Assembly (NCBI GenBank): GCA_934486455.1 | Contig: CAKSPR010000021.1 | Span: forward strand, 1 to 31,429 | Length of the DNA stretch: 31,429 bases | From: an uncultured Eubacteriales bacterium | GTDB taxonomy: Bacteria > Bacillota > Clostridia > Oscillospirales > Acutalibacteraceae | Direction: 5' to 3' | Shown: piece by piece, positions 7,198 through 15,194 of the stretch | Numbering within the stretch: position 1 is the first letter of the stretch | Layout: each line of letters opens with the position of its first letter | Notes under the pieces: generated by a model | What the model was told of the DNA's origin: nothing | What the model saw: the letters and a program-made list of their open reading frames with translations, nothing else | Databases searched by the model: none | Translations under genes and position numbers: made by a program

Positions 7198-7710
7198 ATG
7201 GAACAGCAAAAAAAAGTCTTTTCGGGCAAATCCTTTGCTGCCGAAAATCTTTCCCGTCTTATCGATGTTACAACCGACAAGGTTAAGCAGCTTGCAAAGG
7301 CAAACTCGGTTGCGGGGGACACCGTGTTTTTGGACGACAGTGCGGTCATCCCCATCTCCAAGATTTCGGCGGGCTTTGCCGGAGGCTCGGCCGACCTGCT
7401 GAATACCGAAAAACGCTCGGCAAACGGCGGAGCGGGCGTCGGAGCCAAGGTATCGGTTACGCCGGTGGCCTTTGTCGTAAAGCAAGAGGGTAAAATCAGC
7501 ATCGTCGGCGTGCCCGAAGGCGGCGAGGAAAGCGGCTCGGCCGCATCGGGACTTGTTTCGGGACTTTTAAACGCGGGACTCGGCGCCCTGGCCGCCAAAA
7601 GGGCTCAAAAGGCCGAAAAAAAAGAAAAAACCGATACCGAGACAACGGTATCGGAGCAAACTGCAAACGGGAAAAAGATAAGAATTAAAAAACACAGCGA
7701 AACAAAATAG
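7198..7710 (+). CDS. gerW: GerW (YtfJ) family sporulation protein
   Basis: This 170-residue protein matches the GerW/YtfJ family, whose founding member in Bacillus is made in the forespore and is needed for normal spore germination. The N-terminal half carries the family pattern LIDVTTDKVKQL, then GDTVFLDDSAVIPISKISAGF. The glycine-rich GGAGVGAKVSVTPVAFVV core is at about 77-94. The Ala/Gly- and Lys-rich C-terminal tail is variable in the family. The start at 7198 is supported by AAGGAG (7183-7188) 9 bases upstream. The preceding DUF2953 gene is the usual partner. The last 26 bases overlap the convergent small gene on the minus strand. Its presence is the main evidence that this organism can form spores. 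Confidence 0.9.
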   Translation: MEQQKKVFSGKSFAAENLSRLIDVTTDKVKQLAKANSVAGDTVFLDDSAVIPISKISAGFAGGSADLLNTEKRSANGGAGVGAKVSVTPVAFVVKQEGKISIVGVPEGGEESGSAASGLVSGLLNAGLGALAAKRAQKAEKKEKTDTETTVSEQTANGKKIRIKKHSETK

Positions 7711-7978
7711 AAAGAACTATGCCCATACCCGTCCAGAAAAGGGCGGTGACGACGCTTTTTATGCGGCGGTATTTTTTGTTTTTTCTTTTTCGTTCCTCCG
7801 ATTTAAGACGGGAAACGGGAGGACGGTCGGAAAATCTGATAAAGCCGTCCCATTCCGATTTAAGCTTTTGCTCGGAAAGGTCGGAGCCGTCTTTTGTTAC
7901 AAAAAGTATGGCTCGCTCGAAAAACGGATTGCCGGTTTCTTTTATTTCGATTGTCTGATGATTTACCCCTCTTATCAT
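7685..7978 (-). CDS. Small conserved-looking membrane protein, C-terminal anchor
   Basis: This 97-residue protein begins MIRGVNHQTIEIKETGNPFF and runs FERAILFVTKDGSDLSEQKL. It then has a strongly basic stretch (RLKSEERKRKNKKYRRIK) and one C-terminal hydrophobic helix (VVTALFWTGMGIVLSILF). The start is well supported by AAGGAG (complement of 7987-7992) about 8 bases upstream. From memory, small proteins with a similar MIRGVN-type start occur near sporulation genes in Clostridia; I cannot name a family or function. The layout suggests a cytoplasmic domain tethered to the membrane by its tail. It converges on gerW and overlaps it by 26 bases. Codon use resembles that of the neighbours. Confidence 0.72.
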   Translation of the reverse strand: MIRGVNHQTIEIKETGNPFFERAILFVTKDGSDLSEQKLKSEWDGFIRFSDRPPVSRLKSEERKRKNKKYRRIKSVVTALFWTGMGIVLSILFRCVF

Positions 7979-8283
7979 AATCGTTCTCCTTCGGATTTTT
8001 TCGGACTGTTAAACCGCAAAAAAGCGGTTGATGATAGGTGCGGACGGCCGCAGAAAGATTGTGACGACCGCAGTGACAGGTTGCGTCACGGACGGACCGA
8101 GTGACGGTGCGGACAGGCCTTATGCGGTGCGGAGAAACACTCGGCGGGAAAAAACCGTTGACCGACACGGCCGACACACGGTCGGCGGGAGCGTATTGCA
8201 TGCCGCATATACAGGCTTTGCTTTAATTTTATTATTAACAAGAAAAAAATGGTTTATACAGCTTTTTGAAGGGCGGCGGAAAA
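7979..8283. other. Gene-free, hairpin-rich intergenic region
   Basis: This ~305-base gap separates the divergent small membrane protein gene (-) and nadD (+). Five successive self-complementary elements are visible. They are AACCGC/GCGGTT (8012-8029), TGCGG/CCGCA (8039-8052), GTGACG..CGCA/TGCGTCAC (8061-8089), CGTCAC/GTGACG (8084-8106) and CCGTTGACCG/CGGTCGGCGG (8155-8188, two wobbles). The third and fourth overlap and are mutually exclusive. The last part (8215-8270) is AT-rich and should hold the nadD promoter, but no clear pair of boxes was found. No coding potential with a ribosome binding site is seen. Confidence 0.6.
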
Positions 8284-8871
8284 ATGGAAACGATAATGTT
8301 CGGCGGAAGCTTCGATCCGGTGCATCTCGGACATGTTTCCATGGTGTCTTTTTTGCTTAAACAAAAAAACGACGGAAGGGTGCTTGTAGTTCCGGCGGCC
8401 TGCTCTCCCTTTAAAACCGACAAAAAGCTTTGCGACGGAAAACACCGTCTTGAAATGTGCAGAATAGCCTTTGAAGGGTTAAATAATGTGGAAATTTCGG
8501 ATGTGGAATTTCATCTTCCCACACCAAGCTTCACGGTTAACACGCTTGAGGCGCTGAAGAAAAGATACAACGGCCAAAAGCTCGGACTGCTTCTCGGCGG
8601 AGACTCGGTCATGAGCCTTTGCAAATGGAAGGACAGCGGGGAAATCATTAAAACGGCCAAAATATATGCGGCGGTGAGGGAAGATGCCGGCAGAGGACAG
8701 ATAGAAGCCGAGCTTTCAAGACTTTGCGCCGATTATACCGTTATCTCAATGAATGAAACCGATGTTTCGTCGACGGTAATAAGAGAGCGGCTTAAAAACA
8801 AACAGTCCTGCAAAGGCCTTTTGCCCGAGGGTGTTGAACGGTATATAATCGAAAATCGGCTGTACGGCTGA
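8284..8871 (+). CDS. nadD: Nicotinate-nucleotide adenylyltransferase
   Basis: This 195-residue enzyme joins nicotinate mononucleotide and ATP to give deamido-NAD, a late step of NAD synthesis in the cytoplasm. The nucleotidyltransferase signature GGSFDPVHLGH is at 7-17, including the HxGH nucleotide-binding motif. The C-terminal SSTVIRE (162-168) is the family's second ATP-binding motif. ATG 8284 is preceded by a purine-rich GGGCGGCGG sequence rather than a classic AGGAGG. An in-frame TTG 18 bases upstream is less likely because the family begins directly before the GGSFDP strand. It opens the nadD-yqeK-LCP-rsfS cluster, a standard Clostridia order. Confidence 0.95.
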   Translation: METIMFGGSFDPVHLGHVSMVSFLLKQKNDGRVLVVPAACSPFKTDKKLCDGKHRLEMCRIAFEGLNNVEISDVEFHLPTPSFTVNTLEALKKRYNGQKLGLLLGGDSVMSLCKWKDSGEIIKTAKIYAAVREDAGRGQIEAELSRLCADYTVISMNETDVSSTVIRERLKNKQSCKGLLPEGVERYIIENRLYG

Positions 8872-8969
8872 ATTAAGTGTGTTCCGTCGGGAAAACCAAA
8901 ATTAAAGGCGCGGGTTAAGGCGGCCGAAAAAATGCTTTGAGTCAGGCAAAAACGAAAGGGGAATACGGC

Positions 8970-9557
8970 ATGGACGGAGAAAAATATATCGAGGTAATAC
9001 GCCCGAAAATGAGCCGGCGGCGCTTTATACACTCGCTTAATGTGGCAAAGGAAGCGGTAAAGCTTTGCGACAAATACGGCGGAGACAGGGAAAAAGCCTA
9101 CACCGCCGGAATACTTCACGACATAATGAAGGAAGCCGACCCCAAATTTCAGTTGCAAATTTTGTCCGATAATGGTATAATGCTCGATATGGTGTCGCAA
9201 GGAGCCAAAAAGCTTTGGCATGCGAAGTCGGGTGCGGCATATTGTAAATACATACTTAACATTGACGACGAGGATATTATTAACGCAATATCCTACCACA
9301 CAACGGCCAGAGCGGGAATGAGTCAGCTCGAAAAAATCATATACCTCGCCGATTACATCGGAGAGGACAGGGATTACCCCGGCGTGGAAAAAATGCGTGC
9401 GGCGGTGGACAGGTCGATGTTTGACGGAATGGATTTCTCACTTGAGTTTTCCATAATTGATCTGGTTAAAAGGAAAAAGCCGGTTCATCCCGACACGGTA
9501 GCGGCTTTTAACGAATTGTTTTTGAAAAAGGAAAATGGGGGAAAATATGTCGGATAA
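8970..9557 (+). CDS. yqeK: HD-domain phosphohydrolase YqeK (predicted symmetrical Ap4A hydrolase)
   Basis: This 195-residue HD-superfamily protein matches YqeK, whose studied members split diadenosine tetraphosphate symmetrically into two ADP. Metal-ligand motifs are His21 (RFIHSLNVA), His50-Asp51 (AGILHDIMKEA), His84 (LWHAKSGA), His110 (SYHTT) and Asp128 (YLADYIGEDR), as the family requires. The ATG at 8970 follows AAAGGGGA with about 8 bases of spacing. An in-frame TTG at 8937 lacks a site. It lies between nadD and the LCP gene and overlaps the start of the latter. The fusion or adjacency of NadD and YqeK is widespread in Firmicutes. Confidence 0.93.
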   Translation: MDGEKYIEVIRPKMSRRRFIHSLNVAKEAVKLCDKYGGDREKAYTAGILHDIMKEADPKFQLQILSDNGIMLDMVSQGAKKLWHAKSGAAYCKYILNIDDEDIINAISYHTTARAGMSQLEKIIYLADYIGEDRDYPGVEKMRAAVDRSMFDGMDFSLEFSIIDLVKRKKPVHPDTVAAFNELFLKKENGGKYVG

Positions 9558-10776
9558 CAGAAATTCAAGGGATATATACAGCAGCTCTCGTCCGAGAAGT
9601 CACACAAAGCCTTCGTCGAGAAGCAGATCGGCGGGCGCGGCGCGGCAGGATGTTCCGCTGGCCGAGCAGGGCACGAGAGCAAAGAAAAAATCGGGTAACA
9701 AAAAAAGAACTGTTGTTAATGTTGTGCTGTCGATAGTGCTTGTGCTTTGCATATGTATAACGGCGCTGTGCATTAAATATCCCAATCTCCCCACAATCAT
9801 CTTTAACGGTCTTAAACGGGATAACGGGGAAGATGTTTCCCAACAGATGGAGAATGTCGTTCAAAGCCCCAACGAGGATGTTTCCTATTTCCTCATAACC
9901 GGAACCGATCTTTCGGGAGATTTGACCGACATTATTATGGTGGTCTGCTTTAATATTAAGGACAAGACCGCCAGCATTCTTCAAATCCCCCGCGACACAT
10001 ACATCGGCAACGACATCGACAGCGGCAAGATAAATGCCGTTTACGAATCGGCCAAGGAAGGTCAGTCCCGCATAAATGTTATGATGAAGCGCATAAACGA
10101 TTATTTGGGACTCCCCGTAGACCATTATGCCGTTATTTCCATTTCGGCCTTCAGAAAAATAGTCGATGTGCTTGGCGGAATAGATGTTGAGGTGCCTGTT
10201 CATATGCGGGCAAACGACACCGAAGAGGTGTGGTATGAATTCGAAAAGGGCTGGAACCACCTTGACGGCGGTATGGCCGAAGCCTTCGTCCGCCACCGCG
10301 ACAGTTATGCAATGGGCGATCTCGGCCGTGTTGAGGCGCAGAGAAATTTCTACGCCGCCTTTATAAAGGAAATGCTCAGCATGAGCCTTGGAGAGATGGC
10401 GGGCGTGGCCGATAAGTGCTACAACGACATCGCAACCGACATGGGTATAGGTCAGCTTCTCAGCTATGCAGGCGCCGCAAAGGGAATGGGCATGGAAAAC
10501 ATAAGCTTTTATGCCGTTCCCGGTCAGCCCGGATATTACAGCCCCCAGGGAGTACAGCGCTCCTATTATTCTATTCACAAAAAAGAATATGTCGATCTTA
10601 TAAACGAGCATTTTATGCCCTATTCCGATAAAACTCTTACGGTCGACGACATAAAGATAAAGGAGCTTCATACTCAGTATGAGCCCAGCTACCTCACCAA
10701 CGACAATACGGGAATAGGCCAGTATGTAGGCGAGGATACAAGCACGGTAAGCACCGTTTCCTCATCTTCCGATTAA
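9547..10776 (+). CDS. LytR-CpsA-Psr (LCP) family cell-wall glycopolymer ligase
   Basis: This ~409-residue membrane protein has a cytoplasmic Ser/Arg/Lys-rich tail (1-54), one membrane helix (~55-77) and an external LCP domain. LCP enzymes transfer lipid-linked teichoic acid or other glycopolymers to peptidoglycan. Conserved features are the aspartate-containing DLTDIIMVV strand, the IPRDTY motif with its pyrophosphate-binding arginine, and the VDHYAVIS and RHRDSYAMGDLGRVEAQRNF segments. The C-terminus is a Thr/Ser-rich tail. Two starts are possible: ATG 9547 after GGGGGA, and ATG 9535 after AAAGG. The former is reported, and both overlap the end of yqeK. rsfS follows closely, giving the common nadD-yqeK-LCP-rsfS order. 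Confidence 0.92.
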   Translation: MSDNRNSRDIYSSSRPRSHTKPSSRSRSAGAARQDVPLAEQGTRAKKKSGNKKRTVVNVVLSIVLVLCICITALCIKYPNLPTIIFNGLKRDNGEDVSQQMENVVQSPNEDVSYFLITGTDLSGDLTDIIMVVCFNIKDKTASILQIPRDTYIGNDIDSGKINAVYESAKEGQSRINVMMKRINDYLGLPVDHYAVISISAFRKIVDVLGGIDVEVPVHMRANDTEEVWYEFEKGWNHLDGGMAEAFVRHRDSYAMGDLGRVEAQRNFYAAFIKEMLSMSLGEMAGVADKCYNDIATDMGIGQLLSYAGAAKGMGMENISFYAVPGQPGYYSPQGVQRSYYSIHKKEYVDLINEHFMPYSDKTLTVDDIKIKELHTQYEPSYLTNDNTGIGQYVGEDTSTVSTVSSSSD

Positions 10777-10795
10777 AATGATACGAGGTGATTTT

Positions 10796-11152
10796 ATGGA
10801 ATCAAAGGAACTTATAAAAATTGCCGTTAAGGCTCTTGACAGCAAAAAGGCCCGTGACATCGAGGTTATAAACATCGAGGGGCTGACCATGCTCGGAGAT
10901 TACCTTATAATTGCGTCGGGAACATCTAACACCCAGGTGCGCGCCCTTGCCGAGGAAGTGGAATATAAGCTTTCGGAAGAGGGAATTGAGCCTCACCACA
11001 TCGAGGGGAGAACCACCCAGTGGTATCTGCTTGATTACGGCGATGTTATGGTGCATGTTTTCCACAGCGACGCGAGAAACTTTTATGCTCTCGAGCGTAT
11101 GTGGGCCGACGGCGAAAGGATCGACATTTCCGATCTTTTAACCGAGGATTAA
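10796..11152 (+). CDS. rsfS: Ribosomal silencing factor RsfS
   Basis: This 118-residue protein binds ribosomal protein uL14 and blocks joining of the subunits when nutrients are short. Family features are KKARDIEVINIEGLTMLGDYLIIASGTS, the RALAEEV helix, and EGRTTQWYLLDYGDVMVHVFHSDARNFY, the conserved uL14-binding surface. ATG 10796 is preferred over ATG 10778 because GAGGTG (10785-10790) lies 5 bases upstream and because it matches the usual family start. It is the last gene of the nadD cluster. A short T-rich stretch follows (11178-11190) without a convincing stem. Confidence 0.95.
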   Translation: MESKELIKIAVKALDSKKARDIEVINIEGLTMLGDYLIIASGTSNTQVRALAEEVEYKLSEEGIEPHHIEGRTTQWYLLDYGDVMVHVFHSDARNFYALERMWADGERIDISDLLTED

Positions 11153-11381
11153 GGCCCGACGGGTTGAGATATTCTGTTTTTGTTTTTTGAAATTTACCGT
11201 AGCGCACACATCCGAACACGCCCAAAACGGCCTGTTAACGCAGCTTTTCGATTGGCCGTCGTCCATGAGCTGTCCGATTAAAAAGCTTTTTAACGCAGCA
11301 TGTGTGGATTTTTCTTTGCCAAAACCGTGTTTGTATGTGTGCGTTATGATTAACCGATATTTTTTTAAAGAGGCGAGTTTT

Positions 11382-13793
11382 TTGATACCTTACGATTACA
11401 AAACGATTGAAAAAAAGTGGCAGGAAAAATGGGAGCAGGCGGGCATTTTCCACGCCGTTAACGGCTCGGATAAGCCTAAATTCTACGCCCTTGTGGAATT
11501 TCCTTACCCCTCGGGTCAGGGACTTCATGTAGGACACCCCCGTTCCTACACCGCCCTTGACATTGTGGCGAGAAAACGCCGCAAAAACGGATATAATGTG
11601 CTTTATCCCATGGGCTGGGACGCTTTCGGCCTTCCCACCGAAAACTTTGCCATAAAAAATCATATCCACCCCGAGATCGTCACCAAAAACAACATCGCTC
11701 ATTTTAAAGAGCAGCTTGTTTCTCTGGGATTTTCCTTTGACTGGAGCAGAGAGATAAACACCACCGATCCCGATTACTATAAATGGACCCAGTGGATATT
11801 TTTAAAGCTTTTTGAAAAGGGACTTGCATATAAGAAAGAAATGTCGGTCAACTGGTGCACCTCCTGTAAATGCGTGCTTGCCAACGAAGAGGTGGTAAAC
11901 GGCGTTTGCGAGCGGTGCGGAAGCGAGGTCGTTCACAAGGTCAAGAGCCAGTGGATGCTTAAAATAACCGAATATGCCCAGCGGCTTATCGACGATCTTG
12001 ACGATCTTGATTTTATCGAGCGGGTCAAGCTGCAGCAGAAAAACTGGATAGGCCGTTCTACCGGTGCCGAGGTCAAGTTTAAGGCAACCACCGGCGACGA
12101 GCTAAAGGTTTATACCACCCGTCCCGATACACTTTTCGGAGCCACCTATATGGTTATCAGCCCCGAGCATCCCTTTGTGGAAAAATGGGCAAATGACCTT
12201 GAAAACATCGAAGAGATCAGAGCCTACCGCGCCGAGGCAGCAAAAAAATCCGACTTTGAGCGTACCGAGGTCGCCAAGGAAAAGACCGGCGTAAGACTGC
12301 GCGGCGTTGAGGCGATAAATCCCGTTAACCGAAAGCAGATTCCGATTTTTGTTTCCGACTATGTTCTTATGACCTACGGAACAGGTGCAATAATGGCCGT
12401 TCCGGCTCACGATACCCGCGACTATGAATTCGCCAAGGTGTTTGACCTGCCCATTGTGGAGGTCGTGGCCGGAGGAAATGTGGAAAAGGAAGCCTTTACC
12501 GACTGCTCCGCCGGGAAAATGGTAAACTCGGGATTTTTAGACGGGCTTACGGTAGATGAGGCCAAAATGGCCATTGTCGAATGGCTTGAAAAGGAGGGCG
12601 TGGGCGAGCCCAAGGTCAACTTTAAGCTGCGCGACTGGGTTTTCTCCCGACAGCGCTATTGGGGCGAGCCTATTCCTATCGTTCACTGTGACAAGTGCGG
12701 ATATGTGGCTCTGCCCGAAAGCGAGCTGCCCCTCAAGCTTCCTGAGGTGGAATCCTACGAGCCCACCGACAACGGAGAATCGCCCCTTGCCAAGATAGAC
12801 AGCTTTGTCAACACCACCTGTCCCCATTGCGGAGGCCCCGCTAAAAGGGAAACCGACACCATGCCCCAGTGGGCAGGCTCGTCCTGGTATTTCCTTCGTT
12901 ATTGCGATCCCCACAACGACAAGGAGCTTGCCTCAAAGGAGGCTCTCGATTACTGGACTCCCGTCGATTGGTATAACGGCGGAATGGAGCACACCACCCT
13001 TCATCTGCTTTACAGCCGCTTTTGGCACAAATTCCTTTACGACATCGGCGTTGTGCCCACCAAGGAGCCTTATGCCAAGCGCACGAGCCACGGTATGATA
13101 CTCGGCGAAAACGGAGAAAAAATGTCTAAATCCCGCGGTAATGTGGTCAATCCCGACGATGTGGTGAGAGACTACGGCGCCGACACCCTCCGTCTTTACG
13201 AAATGTTTATCGGCGACTTTGAAAAGGCCGCTCCCTGGTCGACCTCGTCCATAAAGGGCTGCCGCCGCTTTGTCGAAAGAATATGGAATCTTCAGAACAG
13301 CCTTAACGATGAAACGGGTCATTCAAGGTCTCTTGAAAGAGCAATTAACAAGACAGTTAAAAAGGTGACCGAGGACATCGAGGGAATGAAGTTCAACACC
13401 GCCATTGCCGCCATGATGAGCCTTTTAAACGAGACCGACAAGGTCGGAAGCATTTCAAGGGAGGACTACAAAACCATCATAAATCTGCTCAATCCTTTCG
13501 CCCCCCACATTACCGAGGAGCTTTGGGAAATGCAGGGGTTCGACGGTTTTTGCTCTCTTGCAGACTGGCCGGAATATGACGAGGCTCTTTGCACCGACAG
13601 TGAGGTTGAGATCGCCGTTCAGGTCAACGGAAAGCTGAGAAGCCGCATAACCGTGGCCGTCGACGCCGATCAGGATACCGTTCTTGCCGCCGCCAAGGCC
13701 GAGCAGAAGGTGGCCGACGAGCTTTCGGGCGGAAATATTGTTAAAGAAATCTACATTAAAGGCAAGCTGGTTAATATTGTTGTAAAAAAATGA
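11382..13793 (+). CDS. leuS: Leucyl-tRNA synthetase
   Basis: This 803-residue class I aminoacyl-tRNA synthetase charges tRNA-Leu with leucine. HVGH (49-52) and KMSKS (580-584) are the two ATP-site signatures. The editing (CP1) domain lies between, with the T-rich TTRPDTLFGATYMVISPEHP region and a CxxC zinc-like pair (CTSCKC..CERC). The anticodon-binding and C-terminal domains end in NGKLRSRI and VVKK. The start is TTG 11382. AAGAGG (11368-11373) sits 8 bases upstream, and the translation MIPYDYKTIEKKWQEKWEQAG aligns with the normal LeuRS N-terminus and length (Bacillus ~804). The open frame continues 65 codons upstream without a ribosome binding site. No T-box leader (AGGGTGGNACCGCG) is present in 11153-11381. 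Confidence 0.97.
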   Translation: MIPYDYKTIEKKWQEKWEQAGIFHAVNGSDKPKFYALVEFPYPSGQGLHVGHPRSYTALDIVARKRRKNGYNVLYPMGWDAFGLPTENFAIKNHIHPEIVTKNNIAHFKEQLVSLGFSFDWSREINTTDPDYYKWTQWIFLKLFEKGLAYKKEMSVNWCTSCKCVLANEEVVNGVCERCGSEVVHKVKSQWMLKITEYAQRLIDDLDDLDFIERVKLQQKNWIGRSTGAEVKFKATTGDELKVYTTRPDTLFGATYMVISPEHPFVEKWANDLENIEEIRAYRAEAAKKSDFERTEVAKEKTGVRLRGVEAINPVNRKQIPIFVSDYVLMTYGTGAIMAVPAHDTRDYEFAKVFDLPIVEVVAGGNVEKEAFTDCSAGKMVNSGFLDGLTVDEAKMAIVEWLEKEGVGEPKVNFKLRDWVFSRQRYWGEPIPIVHCDKCGYVALPESELPLKLPEVESYEPTDNGESPLAKIDSFVNTTCPHCGGPAKRETDTMPQWAGSSWYFLRYCDPHNDKELASKEALDYWTPVDWYNGGMEHTTLHLLYSRFWHKFLYDIGVVPTKEPYAKRTSHGMILGENGEKMSKSRGNVVNPDDVVRDYGADTLRLYEMFIGDFEKAAPWSTSSIKGCRRFVERIWNLQNSLNDETGHSRSLERAINKTVKKVTEDIEGMKFNTAIAAMMSLLNETDKVGSISREDYKTIINLLNPFAPHITEELWEMQGFDGFCSLADWPEYDEALCTDSEVEIAVQVNGKLRSRITVAVDADQDTVLAAAKAEQKVADELSGGNIVKEIYIKGKLVNIVVKK

Positions 13794-13803
13794 TATATAG
13801 CTA

Positions 13804-13833
13804 TTGACAAACATGTCGGGTATGTAGTATAAT
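13804..13833 (+). promoter_or_regulatory. Promoter of rpsU
   Basis: TTGACA (13804-13809) and TATAAT (13828-13833) are separated by 18 bases. Both hexamers are perfect consensus matches, giving a leader of about 50 bases before rpsU. Confidence 0.88.
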
Positions 13834-13889
13834 GTGATTTGCACATAGTAGCAAATACCCCTGCCGGTGAGGCGGAGGGAGGGACATAA

Positions 13890-14066
13890 ATGAGTCAGGT
13901 TAAAATTAAAGAGAACGAATCTCTGGAGAATGCTCTCCGTCGATTTAAGAGACAGACCGCGCGCGACGGTGTTATTCAGGAAGTGCGTAAGAGAGAGCAT
14001 TATGAAAAACCTTCGGTAAAGCGCAAGAAGAAATCTGAAGCAGCTCGTAAACGCAAGTACAAATAA
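13890..14066 (+). CDS. rpsU: 30S ribosomal protein S21
   Basis: This 58-residue, strongly basic protein reads MSQVKIKENESLENALRRFK at its start and ends in an Arg/Lys-rich tail (VKRKKKSEAARKRKYK). It is the complete bS21 family pattern, a small-subunit protein that contacts the 3' end of 16S rRNA during initiation. GGAGGGAGGG (13874-13883) lies 6 bases upstream of the ATG, an unusually strong ribosome binding site. The gene has its own consensus promoter and its own terminator, so it is monocistronic. Confidence 0.97.
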   Translation: MSQVKIKENESLENALRRFKRQTARDGVIQEVRKREHYEKPSVKRKKKSEAARKRKYK

Positions 14067-14080
14067 GCCGAAAGGCCTCG

Positions 14081-14122
14081 AATGCTCACGCCGTTTTTTA
14101 GCGGCGTGGGCATTTGTCATTT
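14081..14122 (+). terminator. Terminator of rpsU
   Basis: AATGCTCACGCCG (14081-14093) pairs with CGGCGTGGGCATT (14102-14114) with one wobble, making a 13-bp stem. TGTCATTTT follows, a modest U tail. Confidence 0.82.
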
Positions 14123-14148
14123 TCAGAGGATTTTTTTCAGCGTGTTTA

Positions 14149-14178
14149 TTGACAAAATGTGTTTACTTCTGTTATCAT
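14149..14178 (+). promoter_or_regulatory. Promoter of the second dockerin gene
   Basis: TTGACA (14149-14154) and TATCAT (14173-14178) are separated by 18 bases. Transcription from here would give a leader of about 195 bases (to 14379). That leader contains a short CGGCC/GGCCG hairpin near 14343-14357 but no riboswitch I recognise. Together with the rpsU terminator this covers the gene-free stretch 14067-14379. Confidence 0.72.
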
Positions 14179-14379
14179 ATACCAAAGACAATACCGATGC
14201 TTTGCCTGACGCGTATATATTCGGCAGACGGTGAAGCCAAATCGGCAAAACGGAAATATATTGCCGCCGATAACGGCCGAGAGGGAACCGTTTATTGCGC
14301 CTAAGGGCTTGAGTCCGTCCGAAAAACCAATTAAAAGCGATGCGGCCGATAAGGCCGTCAAAAACAGGGGGAGGACAAT

Positions 14380-15105
14380 ATGAAAAAAATCACAGCTCTC
14401 ATTCTTGCCTTTGCCGTGCTTTGGGTCGGTTCTGTTTTTGCACGGGGAGAAATATCCCTCGGGGATGCCGACCGAAACGGGCGCATTTCCTCCAACGACG
14501 CTCTTGTAATTTTGCTAAATATAGTGGGAAAAAGAAACGACGGTCTTTCAAAGGATGTGGCCGATGTGGACGGAGACGGGGAAATATCGGCGGCCGACGC
14601 ACTTATGATACTTCGCCTGTGCGTCAGAAAAATCGTCATTTTCCCGGGACAGGACGGCCACGCCGCTCTTTCGGAATTTGTTAGGTCGAGGGGCGAGAAG
14701 CACGGCGATGAAAAATACTTTTACAACAGAGTGTACGACGGGAAAAGCTGTTCTCTTGTTTTCGACGGAAAAAGCAATTCCTTTACCGTCAGCTACACTG
14801 CCTTTGGCACATTCGGAAAGCTGGAATTCAAAAAGGACAGCGACATTATAACCTCTCATATTACAATGAGCGGTGCCGACGGTAATACTCTTTGCTGGTG
14901 CCAGGGCAATGCCGATAAAAAAACATTTGACAAAAGCACGGTCATAAACGCCACTCTTAACGATCATAAGGAGGGGTATTCTCAGGACGACTATAACCGC
15001 ATGGCAAGCGAAAACGCCGTTAAATGTCTTGAGGCCTTTGAAAAGATACTTGAAAACAGCGGCACCGGAATGGAGCTTCAAAGCTTTGGATTCGGCAGCT
15101 TTTGA
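14380..15105 (+). CDS. Secreted protein with N-terminal type I dockerin domain
   Basis: This 241-residue protein has a signal peptide (MKKITALILAFAVLWVGSVFA, cleavage near residue 21). A dockerin follows directly, with calcium loops D29-A-D-R-N-G-R-I-S-S-N-D40 and D62-V-D-G-D-G-E-I-S-A-A-D73. Each is followed by a hydrophobic helix (ALVILLNIVG; ALMILRLCVR). The remaining ~150 residues (from IFPGQDGHAALSEF) match no family I recognise; they look like a small alpha/beta domain. GGGGGAGGA (14367-14375) precedes the ATG. Its order (signal peptide, dockerin, unknown domain) repeats that of the protein at 1064-2017, although the C-terminal domains are not obviously alike. It may bind a cohesin-bearing scaffold; no cohesin is encoded in this window. 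Confidence 0.88.
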   Translation: MKKITALILAFAVLWVGSVFARGEISLGDADRNGRISSNDALVILLNIVGKRNDGLSKDVADVDGDGEISAADALMILRLCVRKIVIFPGQDGHAALSEFVRSRGEKHGDEKYFYNRVYDGKSCSLVFDGKSNSFTVSYTAFGTFGKLEFKKDSDIITSHITMSGADGNTLCWCQGNADKKTFDKSTVINATLNDHKEGYSQDDYNRMASENAVKCLEAFEKILENSGTGMELQSFGFGSF

Positions 15106-15194
15106 AATGTGAAGCAAAGCGGCTGTTACCGCAAAACCCGAGGGAGGACACCCCCGAAATTAAGCGCAATTTTAAAAACAAAACAACCGCACTG

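Noticed and set aside
9565..10671. 368-codon open frame antisense to the LCP gene
   Set aside because: It is a shadow frame; the plus strand carries the conserved LCP motifs.
11187..11381. N-terminal extension of leuS and possible T-box leader
   Set aside because: The extension has no ribosome binding site and exceeds the family's N-terminus. The T-box core (AGGGTGGNACCGCG) is absent, so neither was called.
14179..14379. Cyclic di-GMP or other known riboswitch
   Set aside because: I compared it by eye with known consensus cores (GEMM, purine, SAM, T-box) and saw no match; a covariance search would be decisive.
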